In this document: piece by piece, positions 1-11,659 of the stretch | Position numbering within the stretch: position 1 is the stretch's first letter | How the letters are laid out: each line of letters starts with the position of its first letter | The notes under the pieces: model-generated | Told to the model about the DNA's origin: nothing | What the model saw: only the letters and a program-made list of their open reading frames with translations | The model's database searches: none | Program-made: the position numbers and the translations under genes | Source of the DNA: Schoenoplectus triqueter | Lineage: Eukaryota > Streptophyta > Magnoliopsida > Poales > Cyperaceae | Assembly: GCA_964058805.1 (NCBI GenBank) | Contig: CAXKVV010000338.1 | Coordinates: forward strand, 32,791-96,790 | Direction: 5' to 3' | Length of the DNA stretch: 64,000 bases

Positions 1-700
1 TTTTTCCTCCCCTATGGATAGTATAGATGCGTAGCCTCCTCATCTCATCCACCTCGTTCCTCAAGATAAATGGATTCAAAAGACGATCGTTTTATCATAG
101 AAAAGGGTTGCGTTAAGGCGACCCACTATTGCCTCTCCTTTTTATCCTGTCAGTGGACTCTCTTCGGACCATAATAAACAAACTAGGGATGATCTCATAG
201 ACTTACCCATGATGAGGACTTCCCTTCTACATTTTGCGGATGACACTACCAATATCACACCAGCGCATGCCAAAAACATCAAATTAATAATGGCAACCCT
301 TGAAACATTTGCTCAAGTCTCATGATTGAAAATTAACCAAACCAAAAGAGATTTCCTACCATTGAGATCCCTTTGGACATGGTCCCCACCGTAGCATCCT
401 TACTCAAATTGAACCCCTTGACATCACCGTGACAATACCTGAATCTTCCATTGACCATTAAGAAAACACCAAAATCAACCCATCCAGCATTACTAGCAAA
501 TGTACAACAAAGATATGGAGGACTCAAATGGAAAAATCTCTCTGTGGCAGGATGAATGATTTTGACCAATTCGATTTTAAATGCAGTTCAACTTCACTAC
601 ATGCAGCCTTCATTCTACCGAAATGGGAAATCAAGCAAATCATTAAAACTACTAGACATTTTCTATAGATAAGTAACAAAGAATCATACTCCAACGGCTA
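1..700 (+). pseudogene. L1-type LINE reverse transcriptase fragment
   Basis: Remnant of a plant L1-clade non-LTR retrotransposon, cut by the window start. Read on + with stops and frame changes, it gives the block ending in PLLFIL near 130-150, then the catalytic palm motif FADDT near 235-250. After that comes the post-RT segment with LPKWEIKQI near 620, and finally a degenerate LPKS.GGLG-like motif near 730. These motifs in this order are typical of the RT core and thumb of plant LINEs. No endonuclease or upstream ORF is visible. Frameshifts and stops make it non-functional. The L1 clade is inferred from motif style, not from a tree. Confidence 0.75.
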
Positions 701-754
701 CTGTCTAGTTGCTTAGCCGAAGATCACTCTACCCAAGAGTAATGGTGGACTGGG

Positions 755-826
755 CAATTATATTGGCTAAACACATGATCAACTTTCATACAATTATATT
801 GGCTAAACACATGATCAACTTCATCC
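755..826. repeat. 36-bp tandem duplication
   Basis: Two adjacent near-identical 36-bp units, beginning at 755 and 791 with CAATTATATTGGCTAAACAC. They lie where the first LINE fragment meets the next one. The second unit continues into a peptide resembling the pre-RT motif of the following LINE. Confidence 0.8.
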
Positions 827-2300
827 CACGATTAACCACATTACCAAATAGCCCAACAACAATCACCAGCACTTGTCACGCAAGCATCTTTGATCCTAAA
901 TTAGTTTAGCAATCACTATAAGAACTTGTTAAGAACAAAACACTCTAGCTCACTAAAGCCCAACCTCACGAGCTTTCTACCAAACCACTATTGCCATGTT
1001 TGACCACTTACGCCCAATCATCGACCTAATCACCCTGCCTGTGATCAAACAAGTCTTTGATCTGCCCAAAAACAAAATGTCGAGACCAGATGGTTTCCCA
1101 ATTGAATTCGTTCAAACTTATTGGGACATACACTAGGACAAAATCCTTCAAGTTGTTCATGATTTCTACCATAACAGACGACCTGTGGTAAATAAACCAG
1201 GCACACATAACCATGATCCCTAAGAAAACTGACACCGAAATGATAACTTTCACCCGATAAGCATACTATTGATACCGTTGAATTAATAATCGAAACCAAA
1301 CAACCTTCATTAAGGAAACAATTGATGCGGACCTTTTTTCTCAGCAAGAGAACCAATGACCTATCTCCATAAAAATTACATATCATCAGTCTTCTTCAAG
1401 ATTGACTTTTCCTAAACTCTTGAAACGCTATCATGGAAGTTCCTATTGAAAGTCAGGAGGGTTCGAGGGTTCCCAACACTATCAATATCATGAATAAAGA
1501 ATCTATTGACTTCATCCACATCACATATTAAGATCAATGGAACCCAAGGAAATACCTTTTACCATCAGTGTGGTTTAAGACAAGGCGACCCACCATCGCC
1601 TTTATTATTTATCCTAGCGACTGACACATTTCAGGCCATCATCCGGAAAGCAAGCGACTCGCTGATAGCACTGCCAACCATTCAAACAACTGTGCTATAA
1701 TTTACCGACGATACAACCATATTTATGCCCTAATATGTGAAGAACCTCAAAGTCATTCACACCATATTAAATGTCTTTAGAGAAACCTCGGCCTCAAAAT
1801 CAATTTGACGAAAAGTGGATACATCCCAATTTTAATTCCCAACGACCTATAACCCATCATAGAATCCGTAATCTAATGACCACGACTAAACTTACCCACT
1901 ACCAACCTAGGCCTTCCCCCATTAGAAAAACAACAAAAAAAAAACATTCTCATCCCTGATCTCCGAAGTTCAACAACAATACATAAGTTGGATGAGAAAA
2001 AAATTGTCCCCGGCTAGTAGAGTTATGCTCACGAGCACCGTACTAAATGCACTACATGCAAGCATTCCTATTACCATCTTGTGTAATAGAAAACCTAATC
2101 AAATTAAACCAACATTTTTTATGAAAAGGGACAGCGGACAAATTCTCAGGTGGCCACTGCATCATCCCATGGAAGCGGGTTAATCTACCTAAGCAATTTG
2201 ACTGATTAGGAATAACTGATATTAAGATTCAAAGCAAAGCATTTCTAATTAAATGGCTCTGTATGACTGCCAACGAACATAAACTGCCTCACAACCAACA
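790..2300 (+). pseudogene. Second L1-type LINE fragment (RT domain)
   Basis: A second degenerate plant L1-type element in the same orientation. The pre-RT motif INFIPRLTTLP appears near 815-845. The RT fingers motif RPDGFPIEF is near 1085-1110. The palm block GLRQGDPPSPLLFILATD is near 1574-1627 and the FTDD catalytic motif near 1700. The post-palm GKKLSPASR-like segment is near 1990-2015. The order is normal, but the frame breaks several times and stops are frequent. No 5' endonuclease is seen, so it is probably a 5'-truncated insertion. It differs in sequence from the fragment at 1-700, which suggests two insertions rather than one rearranged copy. Confidence 0.8.
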
Positions 2301-2399
2301 TCAACATTCACATTCGCATATTTCTTCATCCAGGTCAACAAACCTAGAACCAATAATGAATGCAACATCTGCAAGGGACAACCAAGGAAAGCATATAGG

Positions 2400-2830
2400 G
2401 TGCGGAGGAGCGGGTAGCAAGTTGATGGTGTGAACCTTTGTCGCGAGCGCCAGTGGTTTGCCTAGATAAAGGGGGGTGTCATTAGAGGGTGAGTTGGCTT
2501 GTGGTGTTGGAGGCGAAAGTAGGGTCGAGGCTGCCTTGGCTTCCTTAATTTATAAGGAGGACGTTGTTTGTAGGGTGCGATGTGGCGTTATGTGTGTATG
2601 TTGAAGTATCTCCAAGGGATATATGATGCGCGAGGACACGGTGGTCGATAAAGAAAAGAGAGCATTACTGGGACGATCAAAGGGAGCGTTGCTAAGATGG
2701 TCGTAGGGGTGGTGTCAGTTCGTTGGAGAATTCAAAAATCGTCCAAAGTCGCCTTCCAAATTGCCAAAGAACCATTGCTCCTTTTTGACATTATTATTAT
2801 ATTAATATTACTATTATTATTATTGATATA
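2400..2830 (+). repeat. Dispersed repeat block, paired with 8,110-8,640
   Basis: Non-coding block sharing long stretches with 8,110-8,640 in the same orientation. Examples are GCGAGCGCCAGTGGTT, the GGTGTCATTA.GGGTGAGTTGG region, and the end with GCCAAAGAACCATTGCTC leading into an ATT-rich tract. It sits directly 5' of RTE-type 3' UTR sequence, and its partner sits directly 5' of an RTE element. It could be a LINE 5' UTR or an older shared repeat. Confidence 0.7.
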
Positions 2831-2869
2831 TATATATATTAATATTACTATTATTTTATCATATTATTA

Positions 2870-3230
2870 GAATCTAGTAGTAGAGTTATAGAATTTAGGT
2901 TTTCAAATTTTCAGTTCCTAGATTTTAGGATCTTATGGTTTTAAAGGATTTAGAAATATGATTTTATAATGAAGGTTAATTATACTATTTTTTTATTATT
3001 GTCATTACTATTATTATTAGAATATTATTAGCATCATTATCATTATTATTATCATATTGTCATCAATATTATCATTATCATTTTTATTTTCCGAATTTAT
3101 TTATTTATTATTATCATTAGTATTTGTTCCATCATCATCATTATCATCATTGATATTTGAGATCTCTTATCTTATACTTTCAGATTTTATTTTATATCTA
3201 GCCTACCCCAACTTACTTGGGCTACAAAAT
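2870..3230 (+). mobile_element. RTE-type LINE 3' UTR fragment
   Basis: Ends with TAGCCTACCCCAACTTACTT, which matches my recollection of the conserved 3' terminus of plant RTE LINEs. It is preceded by about 300 bp of ATT/ATC-rich sequence with TTTTCAGTTCCTA and GATTTTAGGAT motifs that recur at 3,640-3,690. The coding part is absent. The microsatellite-like tract at 2,985-3,150 belongs to this 3' UTR rather than being an independent repeat. Confidence 0.7.
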
Positions 3231-3239
3231 GACCACACA

Positions 3240-4060
3240 TCCAAGGAGAGATCGAATCAGAAACGATGATATACGGGACAAGTTGCGTTCAATACACAGC
3301 CATACAAGGAGAGATCGAAACAGAAACGATGATATACGAGACAAACTTGGTTAGCACCATAGCACCAATTCAAGAGAAATTATTCCAACACCGTTTACAA
3401 CGATTTGGTCATATCCAACAAAGACCTTCTGAGGCACCAGTACGCAATGATATTATAAGTCGTCATGAAAACACAAGAAGAGGAAAAGATCAACCGAGAT
3501 TGACATGGGAAGAAGCAGTAAAAAGAGATTTGAAGGAATGCAATATTTCCAAAGATCTCGCATTGGATAAGAGCGCTTGAAAGACGTCAATTCATGTACC
3601 AGATCTATGATTTAGGAGTTAAGAGTCTAATAATAGAGTTATAAATTTCAGATTCTAAGTTTTTCAGTTCCTAAATTTTAGAATATTAGGATTTAAAAGG
3701 ATTTCAAAATACATTTTACAATTTAGGTTTATTATATTATTTTTTTATTATTATTAGTATTACTATAATTATTAGCATATTATTAACATCATTATCATTA
3801 TTATTATCATTATTGTCATCGTCATTATCATTATCATATTTATTTATTTTTATTTTATGTATTTATTTATTTATTATTATTATTAGTTTTCATTTATTTA
3901 TTGTTAGTATTAGTATTTTTCCATCATCATCATTATTATCATTGATATTTGAGATATTTGAACGTATGCTTTCAAATTGGATTTCATTTCTAGCCTACCC
4001 CAATTTATTTGGAATTAAAGGCTTTATTGTTAGTGGTGGTGGTGTCATTACAAGATCAGA
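3240..4060 (+). pseudogene. RTE-type LINE C-terminus plus 3' UTR
   Basis: The open stretch 3,266-3,580 encodes the C-terminal tail of a plant RTE-clade polyprotein. Motifs seen are IQEKLFQHRLQRFGHIQ, RPSEAPVR and RLTWEEAVKRDLKE, followed by a DLALDKSA-like end. The non-coding 3' UTR follows from 3,590. It has the same TTTCAGTTCCTAAATTTTAG block as 2,910 and the same ATT/ATC-rich tract. It ends with CTAGCCTACCCCAATTTATT and a GGCTTTATTG-type tail near 3,990-4,030. This is a 5'-truncated copy with no RT palm. Identification is confident at the clade level. Confidence 0.8.
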
Positions 4061-4109
4061 TAGTCAAGAGACAAAAATAAAGCCAATTACATATGATTCT
4101 ATTGTACCC

Positions 4110-5800
4110 TAATTAAGATTAATTTTATAAAGCTCATAAAAGCCCTAGCTTCTATACGACGCTGCACATAACTTTGGCGTAATTCCTCGTCTTGGATAAT
4201 CACCATTGTGGCGATTGTTCCGTCTATCAAAAAATCCTCGCATTTTTTTCCTTCCAAAGCGACCAAACCCCGGTGGACCATAACAAGTGATTTTTTTTCT
4301 TTGCACACCTGACACCAAATTGTTTCCACGGTTTCCATAGGTAAAGTTGATAGTATTAAGTTGTGCACCCTTGTCGTGTAGATGTATTTAGAGATAGGTG
4401 GTAGGAAGTCTCGAGTACGCCTTGTTTGTAGAGGACGCATCCTTGAATTGTTGGTCAACCCTCTCTGTTGTGCCTAGTTGGTTATGAAGGAGTAACCATA
4501 AGAAAACATTCAATGGGATCCGAAAATGCCATATCCTTTGAAATTCGGACCTCGACACCGTAGATGTTGATGCATACTTAATAGAACCTTGGACGACCAT
4601 CGCCATAAGAGATTTCCTAATTCATCCAGCTCGATGGACATATGAAAGATGAAGAAAAGAGAATGGAGATCTCTAATAAAGTGGGAGGTACGTGTAGCCA
4701 AAGATGGTAGGTGTCCTCGGTGTAGCATGATCCCAAGACAACTCAGGGTTTTCAACCATAGGGATTCATTATCGGCTAATGCTACCCAAAGCCACTTGAG
4801 AATGAGCACCATGTTCTGCAAGAAGCGATCGGTGACACTTAATCCAACAAATTCCTCTAGAAGGGTGACTATCTGCAACGACATTTGACATTGGCCGCCC
4901 AAGAAAGACTTATCAGTCTCTCTCTAAAGGAATCACCTAGTGAATTTTCAGATTACTGTCAATAGCCAATGAAAAGGCATGAAGTCCTACATGTAGTGCA
5001 ATGGAGGAGCATTAAGGACCGAATTTGTCAAAACCGTGTAGCCCGTTACAAATAGGCACCGGTTGGCTTATCCCTCCTACCACTACTGGACAATAGTAAT
5101 GAGGGAGGTGAAAGTTGTTCCGGGAGGTTTCTTGATTGATAGAGGTAGGTCAAGGTATTGGATAGGTAACGTAAGTCGATCGCATCGAAAGATAATGGTT
5201 ATTGCCCGCACAAAATCATCATGTATGGAGATTGTAAGGAATTCAGATTTGAAAAGGTTAACCTTAAGTCCCGAGACTTCTCCGAAGAAGTGTAGGACAA
5301 CATTACAATCTTGAGGTTTATAGGATGCACGCGGGTGATGATGGCAGTATCATCCGTAAATTAGAAGTGTGTTATATCGATGATGGACAGTGATATCATG
5401 TCTAATCGTAGTCGCGAGAACATAATCTGCAAGATGTCCGTAACAAGGATGAATAACAATGGAGAGATAAGGTGCTCCTGTCTGAGCCATCTTCGATGAT
5501 AGAACGAGGTTACTCTAAGCTAGAAGATTTTGAGGAAAAAAGACGAAGAGATGAGAAAGTTACGAACCCATACTATCCAAAGAGAAGGGAAGCATTTGAC
5601 TTGAAGAACCTCCAGAAAATGCTTTCTGGGGATAGATCTTAAGGAAGATTGATGGGATCCTATTCTTCGCTAGGAAAAGCAGTGTATCACGGGTAAAGAA
5701 GAAGATTTACATTAGATGTCGACTATTGGTAAAGGTTGTCCATCTAAAATTGACGAATTATGGGATCAACATTACAAGTGTAAGATTAAACCATTATTTC
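4110..5800 (-). pseudogene. L1-type LINE, RT palm to zf-RVT region, broken
   Basis: Read on -, this region gives a degenerate RT palm (SPLLFILVTD-like, near 5,480-5,440, then FTDDTAIIT near 5,360-5,335). Next comes a thumb/connection segment with MVLILKWLWVALADNESLW near 4,815-4,755. A zf-RVT-like C-terminal domain follows, with IWHFRIPLNVFLWLLLHNQL near 4,540-4,480. Frames change between these blocks, so it is dead. No endonuclease is attached. It may be the 3' part of the element at 6,180-7,840 (same strand, correct order), separated by RTE-like UTR sequence, or it may be an independent copy. Confidence 0.75.
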
Positions 5801-5929
5801 AAAATAAATAATTGGCTACGCCAGCTAGTGTATATAATGGCCAGAAACCATTTCTTTAACCCTAAAGAGTGGGGATCCATTGACAATGGGTTATTTTGAT
5901 AACCTTCACAATGGTCCTATAAATAAATA

Positions 5930-6100
5930 CAAAAAAAATCTCTATAGAATTAAGAATTTTAGGATTTAAAAAAATATTTTATAGCGTAGGTTTACTATAA
6001 TCATTGTTACTAGATTTATTATTATAATTAGTAATTTATTATTATTAACACTATTATTATATTATTATTATTTTATTATTTTTTGTTAGTAGTAGACGAA
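5930..6100 (+). repeat. RTE 3' UTR-like tract with ATT microsatellite
   Basis: Short tract with a TTAAGAATTTTAGGATTTAAAA motif and ATT-rich repeats. It resembles the RTE 3' UTR segments at 2,900 and 3,660. No coding sequence is attached. Confidence 0.45.
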
Positions 6101-6179
6101 AAACTTACTATGATTTCATTAAATAAATACAAGAAGAATTATAGCATGAGAAGAATCAAAAAGATAGAAAAACTAAATG

Positions 6180-7840
6180 TACATAATAATATATTCTTGA
6201 ACTAATTTTCTAGACTTGATGTTCTACAACGGATTAGGGGCTAATGCCGTATATAAATCCCTGCTCATTGCGTATGACCCCATCTCTATCCTAAGTGCTT
6301 GTATGCTCTTTCGATCCTCTTAAAAGATACGTCTATTGCATTCTTCCAGATCGCCCATGCCATAGCTATCCATATAACCTGATTTGATGCGATACCAACT
6401 CGAGGCCACGTGTCTCGTATTGTGCTACTCGTCCCGAGTTAATGGTGTGTTGGGCAAGTTGTGTTATGGTTGTGCATGTAACAAAGGAGGCGATCAGCGC
6501 ACTCGCCAGTTTGTACGGTGCACATCACGTGGGTTGCCATACTCGGTGAACCCTTCTTCTATAGGTTGTCACCTCTGTGTAGCTTGTCTAGTAGCAATAG
6601 TAGCTTGTCTAGTAGCAATAGCCAGGTAAAGAATTTAATCTTTGGCGAAACCTTGTGAGTCCATAATTTCTCCAGGATCGGTGTAGGGATCCTCGGGTTA
6701 CGGACGAACTCGTATGTGGATGAGGTCTGGTAAGAAGGATTCCAATCATGAGCAAGTATTTTGGTTATAATTTTTGATAGGACTAATAGCACACCCATCC
6801 GCTGAAAGGCGAAGAAAGTTTTGACGTGTTTTCTTGGGATAAAGTAATGTATGAGAGGTTAATCCTTCAGAGATCCAATCTATTATGATAGAATGCAGCG
6901 ATGGCTTGGAATATGTTGTCCCGAACGATATGACACTAAGTCTGAGAAAACTCAGTTGGGAATCTATCCGGTCCTGCCATTTTGCCCGCTGACAGTGTGA
7001 AGGCCACCGCTCAAACCTTTGCTACGGTGATTGGCGTAGTTAATCATTTAAACATGTGTGTAGTGTTGTGAGGCAGGGTCGGGGTAAGTCATAATATTTT
7101 GTTGCGAGCAGGCCTTTGTAGTAGTAGTTAAACTCGTGTAGGATTTCGGGTGCGGTTGATAACTTTTTGTCTGGTTACTTGGCATGGTTGTAAGGCAAGG
7201 AATGAAATTAATTGCACGTTTAGTCAAAGCAAATGCATAGAAGTACTTTGTGTTTCTCCCGCCATATTTGCACTCGATCTTTGTTTCCATCTTATGTACT
7301 AGATGCGAGCTAAGTTTAGGGCGTCAGAGTGTAGGTTTATGAGCAATTTCAGTTCTAAATTATTGAGGCCACGGGTTTCCTTTATCGTGGCAAGCAACCA
7401 TATGATGCATTTCGTCCATTGTTGTGCTTTAGCCCTTGGTATTTAGTTCATCTATATGGTGGTTTGTTGACGTACCCGACTGAACTTATGAGTTAGGTTA
7501 TTGGTTATGTTAGGTGTGATCAATAAGTGTCAAGCGTTGTCGACAATTTCTTGTGCCTCTGCTGAAGAAAACCAATGTTGTTCAAAGCGATAGATTCGAG
7601 ATTGGTTTTTGTCTATCATCTAAAATCATAAAGTGATGTGGTGTCGTCTGTGTCGAAGAATGTTAAAATCCCCAAGTACGACACAAGGCAAATAGTGCAT
7701 GTAAGCAATAATACGAATCTCTTGTAGAAATTCAAGCTTCCTATCATTGTTAGTTGGTCCGTAAACATTTGCGAGCTTGAATTGGAACCCTAATGTGTTA
7801 GTAAGGATCACAGTTGTTGAGTATGTGAGCACATAGGAGT
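6180..7840 (-). pseudogene. L1-type LINE with endonuclease, RT core deleted
   Basis: On - from the top, an endonuclease segment (7,832-7,626) shows LANVYGPTNNDRKLEFLQEI and the catalytic-loop motif VVLGDFNIL. Next is the pre-RT segment GGRNTKYFYAFALTKRAINF (7,265-7,205), then an RT fingers motif GPDRFPTEF near 6,970, then KIITKILAH (6,770-6,745). It then jumps to a zf-RVT-like motif LWTHKVSPKIKFFTWLLLL (6,670-6,610), so the RT palm with its catalytic aspartates is missing. The C-terminal end carries a 21-bp duplication (TAGCTTGTCTAGTAGCAATAG) at about 6,575-6,620. Stops and frameshifts are common. It is a non-autonomous relic. Confidence 0.75.
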
Positions 7841-8109
7841 TAGATCCAAGGGGATAGGTAGCCAGAAAAGGAGCTTAATTAATTGTGACCGATTTAACAT
7901 AGCTCGGTAATGATAAGCATGATTGAAATGTTGGTCGTGGAGATGCTTGTAGTGCAACATTAGGAATGATTAGTGTCTCTATCATCTTTTTGTGGCCCCT
8001 CCCAGGAAGGAGCGGGCATGGAGGTAAGAGGACGAGGCATTTGTCTAGGGTTTTGGAGGACATAGGCATGGACTTCTGGCTTAGTTGGATCCGACCTCAG
8101 AGGATTTGC

Positions 8110-8640
8110 GAGATGGGATAGGGTGTGTAGGAGCAGGCGGCAAGTCGATGTTGTGAACCATTGTTGTCGCTGTTGCGAGCGCCAGTGGTTCGCTTAGACG
8201 AAGAGGGTGTCATTAAGGGTGAGTTGGATGCGGAAGTAGGGTTGAGGCTGCCCTAGTTTTCTTATTTTATAAGGGGACGTTGCTTGTAGTACCTAGGCGG
8301 GTGGGTATTATTTTAATTGAATGAGGGTGCGATATGTGACGATATGTGTTATATGTTGATGTATCTCTAAGGGATATATTTTGACCAACCAACAGTTGTG
8401 GTGTAGGAGGATTCTTCAACCTATAGTTCAACGTAGAGGTGGTATGCGAGGAGACAAAGTGGTCGATAAAGGGAAGAGAGTGTTACTTGGACGATCGAAG
8501 GGGTGGAGTGTCAGTTCGTTGGAGAATTCAAAATCACCCAAAGTCACCTTCCTAATCGCCAAAGAGTCATTGCTCTTTTTTAACATTGTTATTATATTAA
8601 TATTACTATTATTATTATGGATATTTATATTATTATTATT
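8110..8640 (+). repeat. Dispersed repeat block, partner of 2,400-2,830
   Basis: Direct-orientation relative of 2,400-2,830, sharing GCGAGCGCCAGTGGTTCG, AGGGTGAGTTGGATG, the GACGATCGAAGG region and GCCAAAGAGTCATTGCTC. It then runs into an ATT-rich tract (8,585-8,650). An ORF across its end looks incidental. It lies just 5' of the RTE element and may be upstream sequence mobilised with it. Confidence 0.7.
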
Positions 8641-8734
8641 ATTATTATTTTATCATTTATTAACTCCACCTGTATGGACTAGTTAATGCACAGTATGTCT
8701 CAAGTCAGAATAAAGGAGGAGGGTTGTAGTTGGT

Positions 8735-11655
8735 GTGGCGAGCCCTGCACTAAAACAACCATTTTTTATGGAAATGAAGCCCAGTCAATTTTCGTTAGGG
8801 CGTCACCCTCTTAACGACGCGCCATATTGGAACCCGAATATGGTGATAAGAGATCAAGAGTCGGGTCGTCACCGCCTTAGTAGCGGGCCATATTGTAACC
8901 CGAATATGGTGACAAGTGAGCGAGGATCGGATCGTCATCAAATTAGTGACGCATCGGCGCCCGAATGTAGTGTCAAATAAACAAAGGTCTTCGCACTTGA
9001 CTCGGGGAAAGTAGGATTCGTTCAGGTAGTTGGAATGTAGGGTCCTTAACAGGTAAGCTAAGAGAGTTAGTTGATAATGCGATTAGGAGACGCGTTAATA
9101 TCTTATGTGTTCAGGAGACTAAATGGACGGGTCAAAAGGCTGAGGTGGAGAATACAGACTTTAAATTATGGTACACGGAAAAAGAACGAAGTAGAAATGT
9201 TGTAGGCATCTTAATTGATAAGAGCCTCAAGAATGGAGTTGTCGCGGTTAGGAGACAAGGAGACAGTATCATCATTATCAAATTGATTTTTGGAGATTTG
9301 GTCTTGAACGTCGTAAGTGCTTATTCCCCACAAGTAGGTTTGAGCGATGATGTCAAGAGACGATTCTGGGAAGACTTAGAGGACATGATTAGAGGAGTGC
9401 CTAGCAGTGAAAAACTCTTCATTGGAGGTGATCTTAATGGTCATGTTGGCACAGTTACAAGGGGGTTTAAGAGGGTACATGGAGGTTTTGGATATGGCGA
9501 ACAGAATTAAGAGGGAGAAGACATCTTGAACTTCGCTATAGCTTATAACCTCATGGTAGCGAACACCTTCTTTAGAAAGAAAAAATCGCATTTAATTACT
9601 TTCAGCAGTGGCCAACACTCGAGCCAGATCGATTTTGTCCTCACTAGAAGGGAGGAGAGACCAAACTGCATGGACTGTAAGGTTATAACTGGCGAGTGTG
9701 TTGTCACACAACAAAAACTTTTGGTGGCTGATTTTTGTTTTCAGGTATTCGTTCGGCGACTCACATTCGGAAGGTGGCTATTGAGGTGTTTGGAGTAACT
9801 AGAGACAATAAACGTGAATCTAAAGACACTTTGTGGTGGAATGATGAAGTACAAAAGGCTATCAATAAGAAGAAATAATGTTATAAACGTTTACATCACA
9901 ACAAGAGCGATGAAAACATACAGAAGTACAAAGAAGCTAGAAGAAACGCAAAAAAAAGCTGTGAGCGAAGCAAGAGGTCAGGCATACACGGAGTTGTATC
10001 GAAAATTAGATACGAAAGAGGGCGTAAATGATGTCTACAAGATGACTAAATTTCGAGAAAGGAAGACAAAAGACTTCCACCAAGTTAAATGTATTAAGGA
10101 TGAGGCTGATAGATTTTTTGTGAAAGATGAAGAGATTAAGAAAATATGGAAAGCATACTTCGACAAGCTATTCAACGATGAGAGTGAGAAAACCGCGATC
10201 GAGTTGGATGACTCAATTGACACCAATAGACGATTTGTTCGAAGAATTCAAGAGTCTGAGGTGAAAGAAGTTTTAAAAAAGATGAAAACAGATAAGGCGT
10301 TAAGACCGGATGACATCCCGATTTAGGTATGGAGATGTCTTGGAGATATATCAATAGTGTAGCTCACTAAACTATTTAATACCATTTTTCGGTCCAATAA
10401 GATGCCTGATGAGTGGAGAAGTTTATTAGTACCAATCTTCAAGAATAAAGGATATATTCAAAGTTGTACTAATTACAAAGGAATTAAGCTAATGAGTCAT
10501 ACCATGAAGCTTTGGGAGAGGGTGATCGAGCACCGTTTAAGAAAACTGACAACTGTCTCTAAAAATCAGTTTGGTTTTATGCCTAGGAGGTCCACTATGG
10601 AGGCGATTTTGTTGATAAGATAACTTATGGAGAGACATCGAGAACAGAAAGACCTACATATGATATTTATTGATTTAGAGAAAGCGTATGATAAAATTCC
10701 GAGAAATATCATGTAGTGGACGCTCAAAAGGAAACTAGTCCCAACAAAGTACATTACCCTTATTAAGGATATGTACACAAATGCTGTCACATGTGTCAGA
10801 GCATGTAACGGCGAGTCCGATACATTTCCTATCAAGATAGAATTACATCAAGAGTCAGCATTGAGTCCATATTTTTTAACCTTAGTATGGATGAGATCAC
10901 AAAGGACATATAAGAAGATATTCGTTGGTGTATGATCATTGCTGATGATTTGGTGCTGATTGACGATAGCAGAATTAGAGTCAATCAGACACTAGAGTTG
11001 TGAAAATAAACTTTAGAATCGAAATATTTTAGACTTAGTAGGACAAAAACTGAATATATGAGGTGTCAGTTCAGCGGGAAAAACTTAGATGACGGAGATG
11101 TTAGTTTGGATGGACGAGTAGTACCCATGAATGACACATTTCGATATTTGGGATCGATGTTGCAGAGTGAAGAAGAGATCGATGAAGATGTTAGTCATAG
11201 AATAAGAGCTGGATGGGTAAAATGGAGATAAACATCTGGTGTTCTTTGTGACAAGGTCCCAAACAAACTAAAATGCAAATTCTACACGCGAACCATTTGT
11301 ACTACGTGTAAATTTTGGTCTACAACTAGATTTTCATATGAGATCATTTTGAACATTAAAAATAAGAAAATGATCCATAACACGCGAACCATTTGTACTA
11401 CGTGTAACATTGTAACCAAACTCTTATTACTATTATTACTATTATTATTATATCATCATTATCATTTTTGTCATTATCATCATCATTAACAACATTATCA
11501 TTATCACAATTACCACTATTATTACCACTATTATTATGATTGATTTATATCTTTGAGATCTATGATCTCTGTGATTTTGGATTGAATTTCATTTCTAATC
11601 TACCCAATTTATTTGACATTAAGGACTTTATGGTTGTTTTTGTTACTGTTGTATA
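8735..11655 (+). mobile_element. RTE-type LINE, nearly full length, inactive
   Basis: The most complete non-LTR element in the window. The 5' region (8,735-8,980) contains a repeated GRHPLNDAPYWNPNMV-like unit. EN and RT follow (next entry). The 3' UTR from 11,410 is ATT/ATC-rich. It ends with AATTTCATTTCTAATCTACCC and a TTGTT-type tail at 11,585-11,655, the same terminus as the copies at 3,200 and 4,010. A 27-bp direct duplication beginning CACGCGAACCATTTG occurs at 11,285 and 11,381. The C-terminal coding tail seen in the copy at 3,266-3,580 is missing, so an internal deletion near 11,310-11,410 is likely. No target duplication was found. Confidence 0.8.
9010..11290 (+). pseudogene. RTE endonuclease-reverse transcriptase
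   Basis: Broken polyprotein of an RTE-clade LINE. In plant genomes relatives are often mislabelled craniofacial development protein 2-like. The APE-type endonuclease (9,020-9,700) starts with SWNVGSLTGKLREL, then VNILCVQETKW, SAYSPQVG, GGDLNGHVG and SSQIDFVLTRRE. A linker (9,900-10,320) has KTDKAL.PDDIP, the RT entry motif. The RT continues with LVPIFKNKG, NQFGFMPRRSTMEA, MIFIDLEKAYDKIPR, LSPYFLTLVMDE and the catalytic IADDLVLIDD near 10,935-10,970. Then come KTEYMRC and FRYLGSMLQ. In-frame stops and frameshifts (near 9,508, 9,798, 10,324, 10,622, 10,715) disable it. Family assignment is strong and inactivity is directly visible. Confidence 0.9.
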
Positions 11656-11659
11656 AAAT

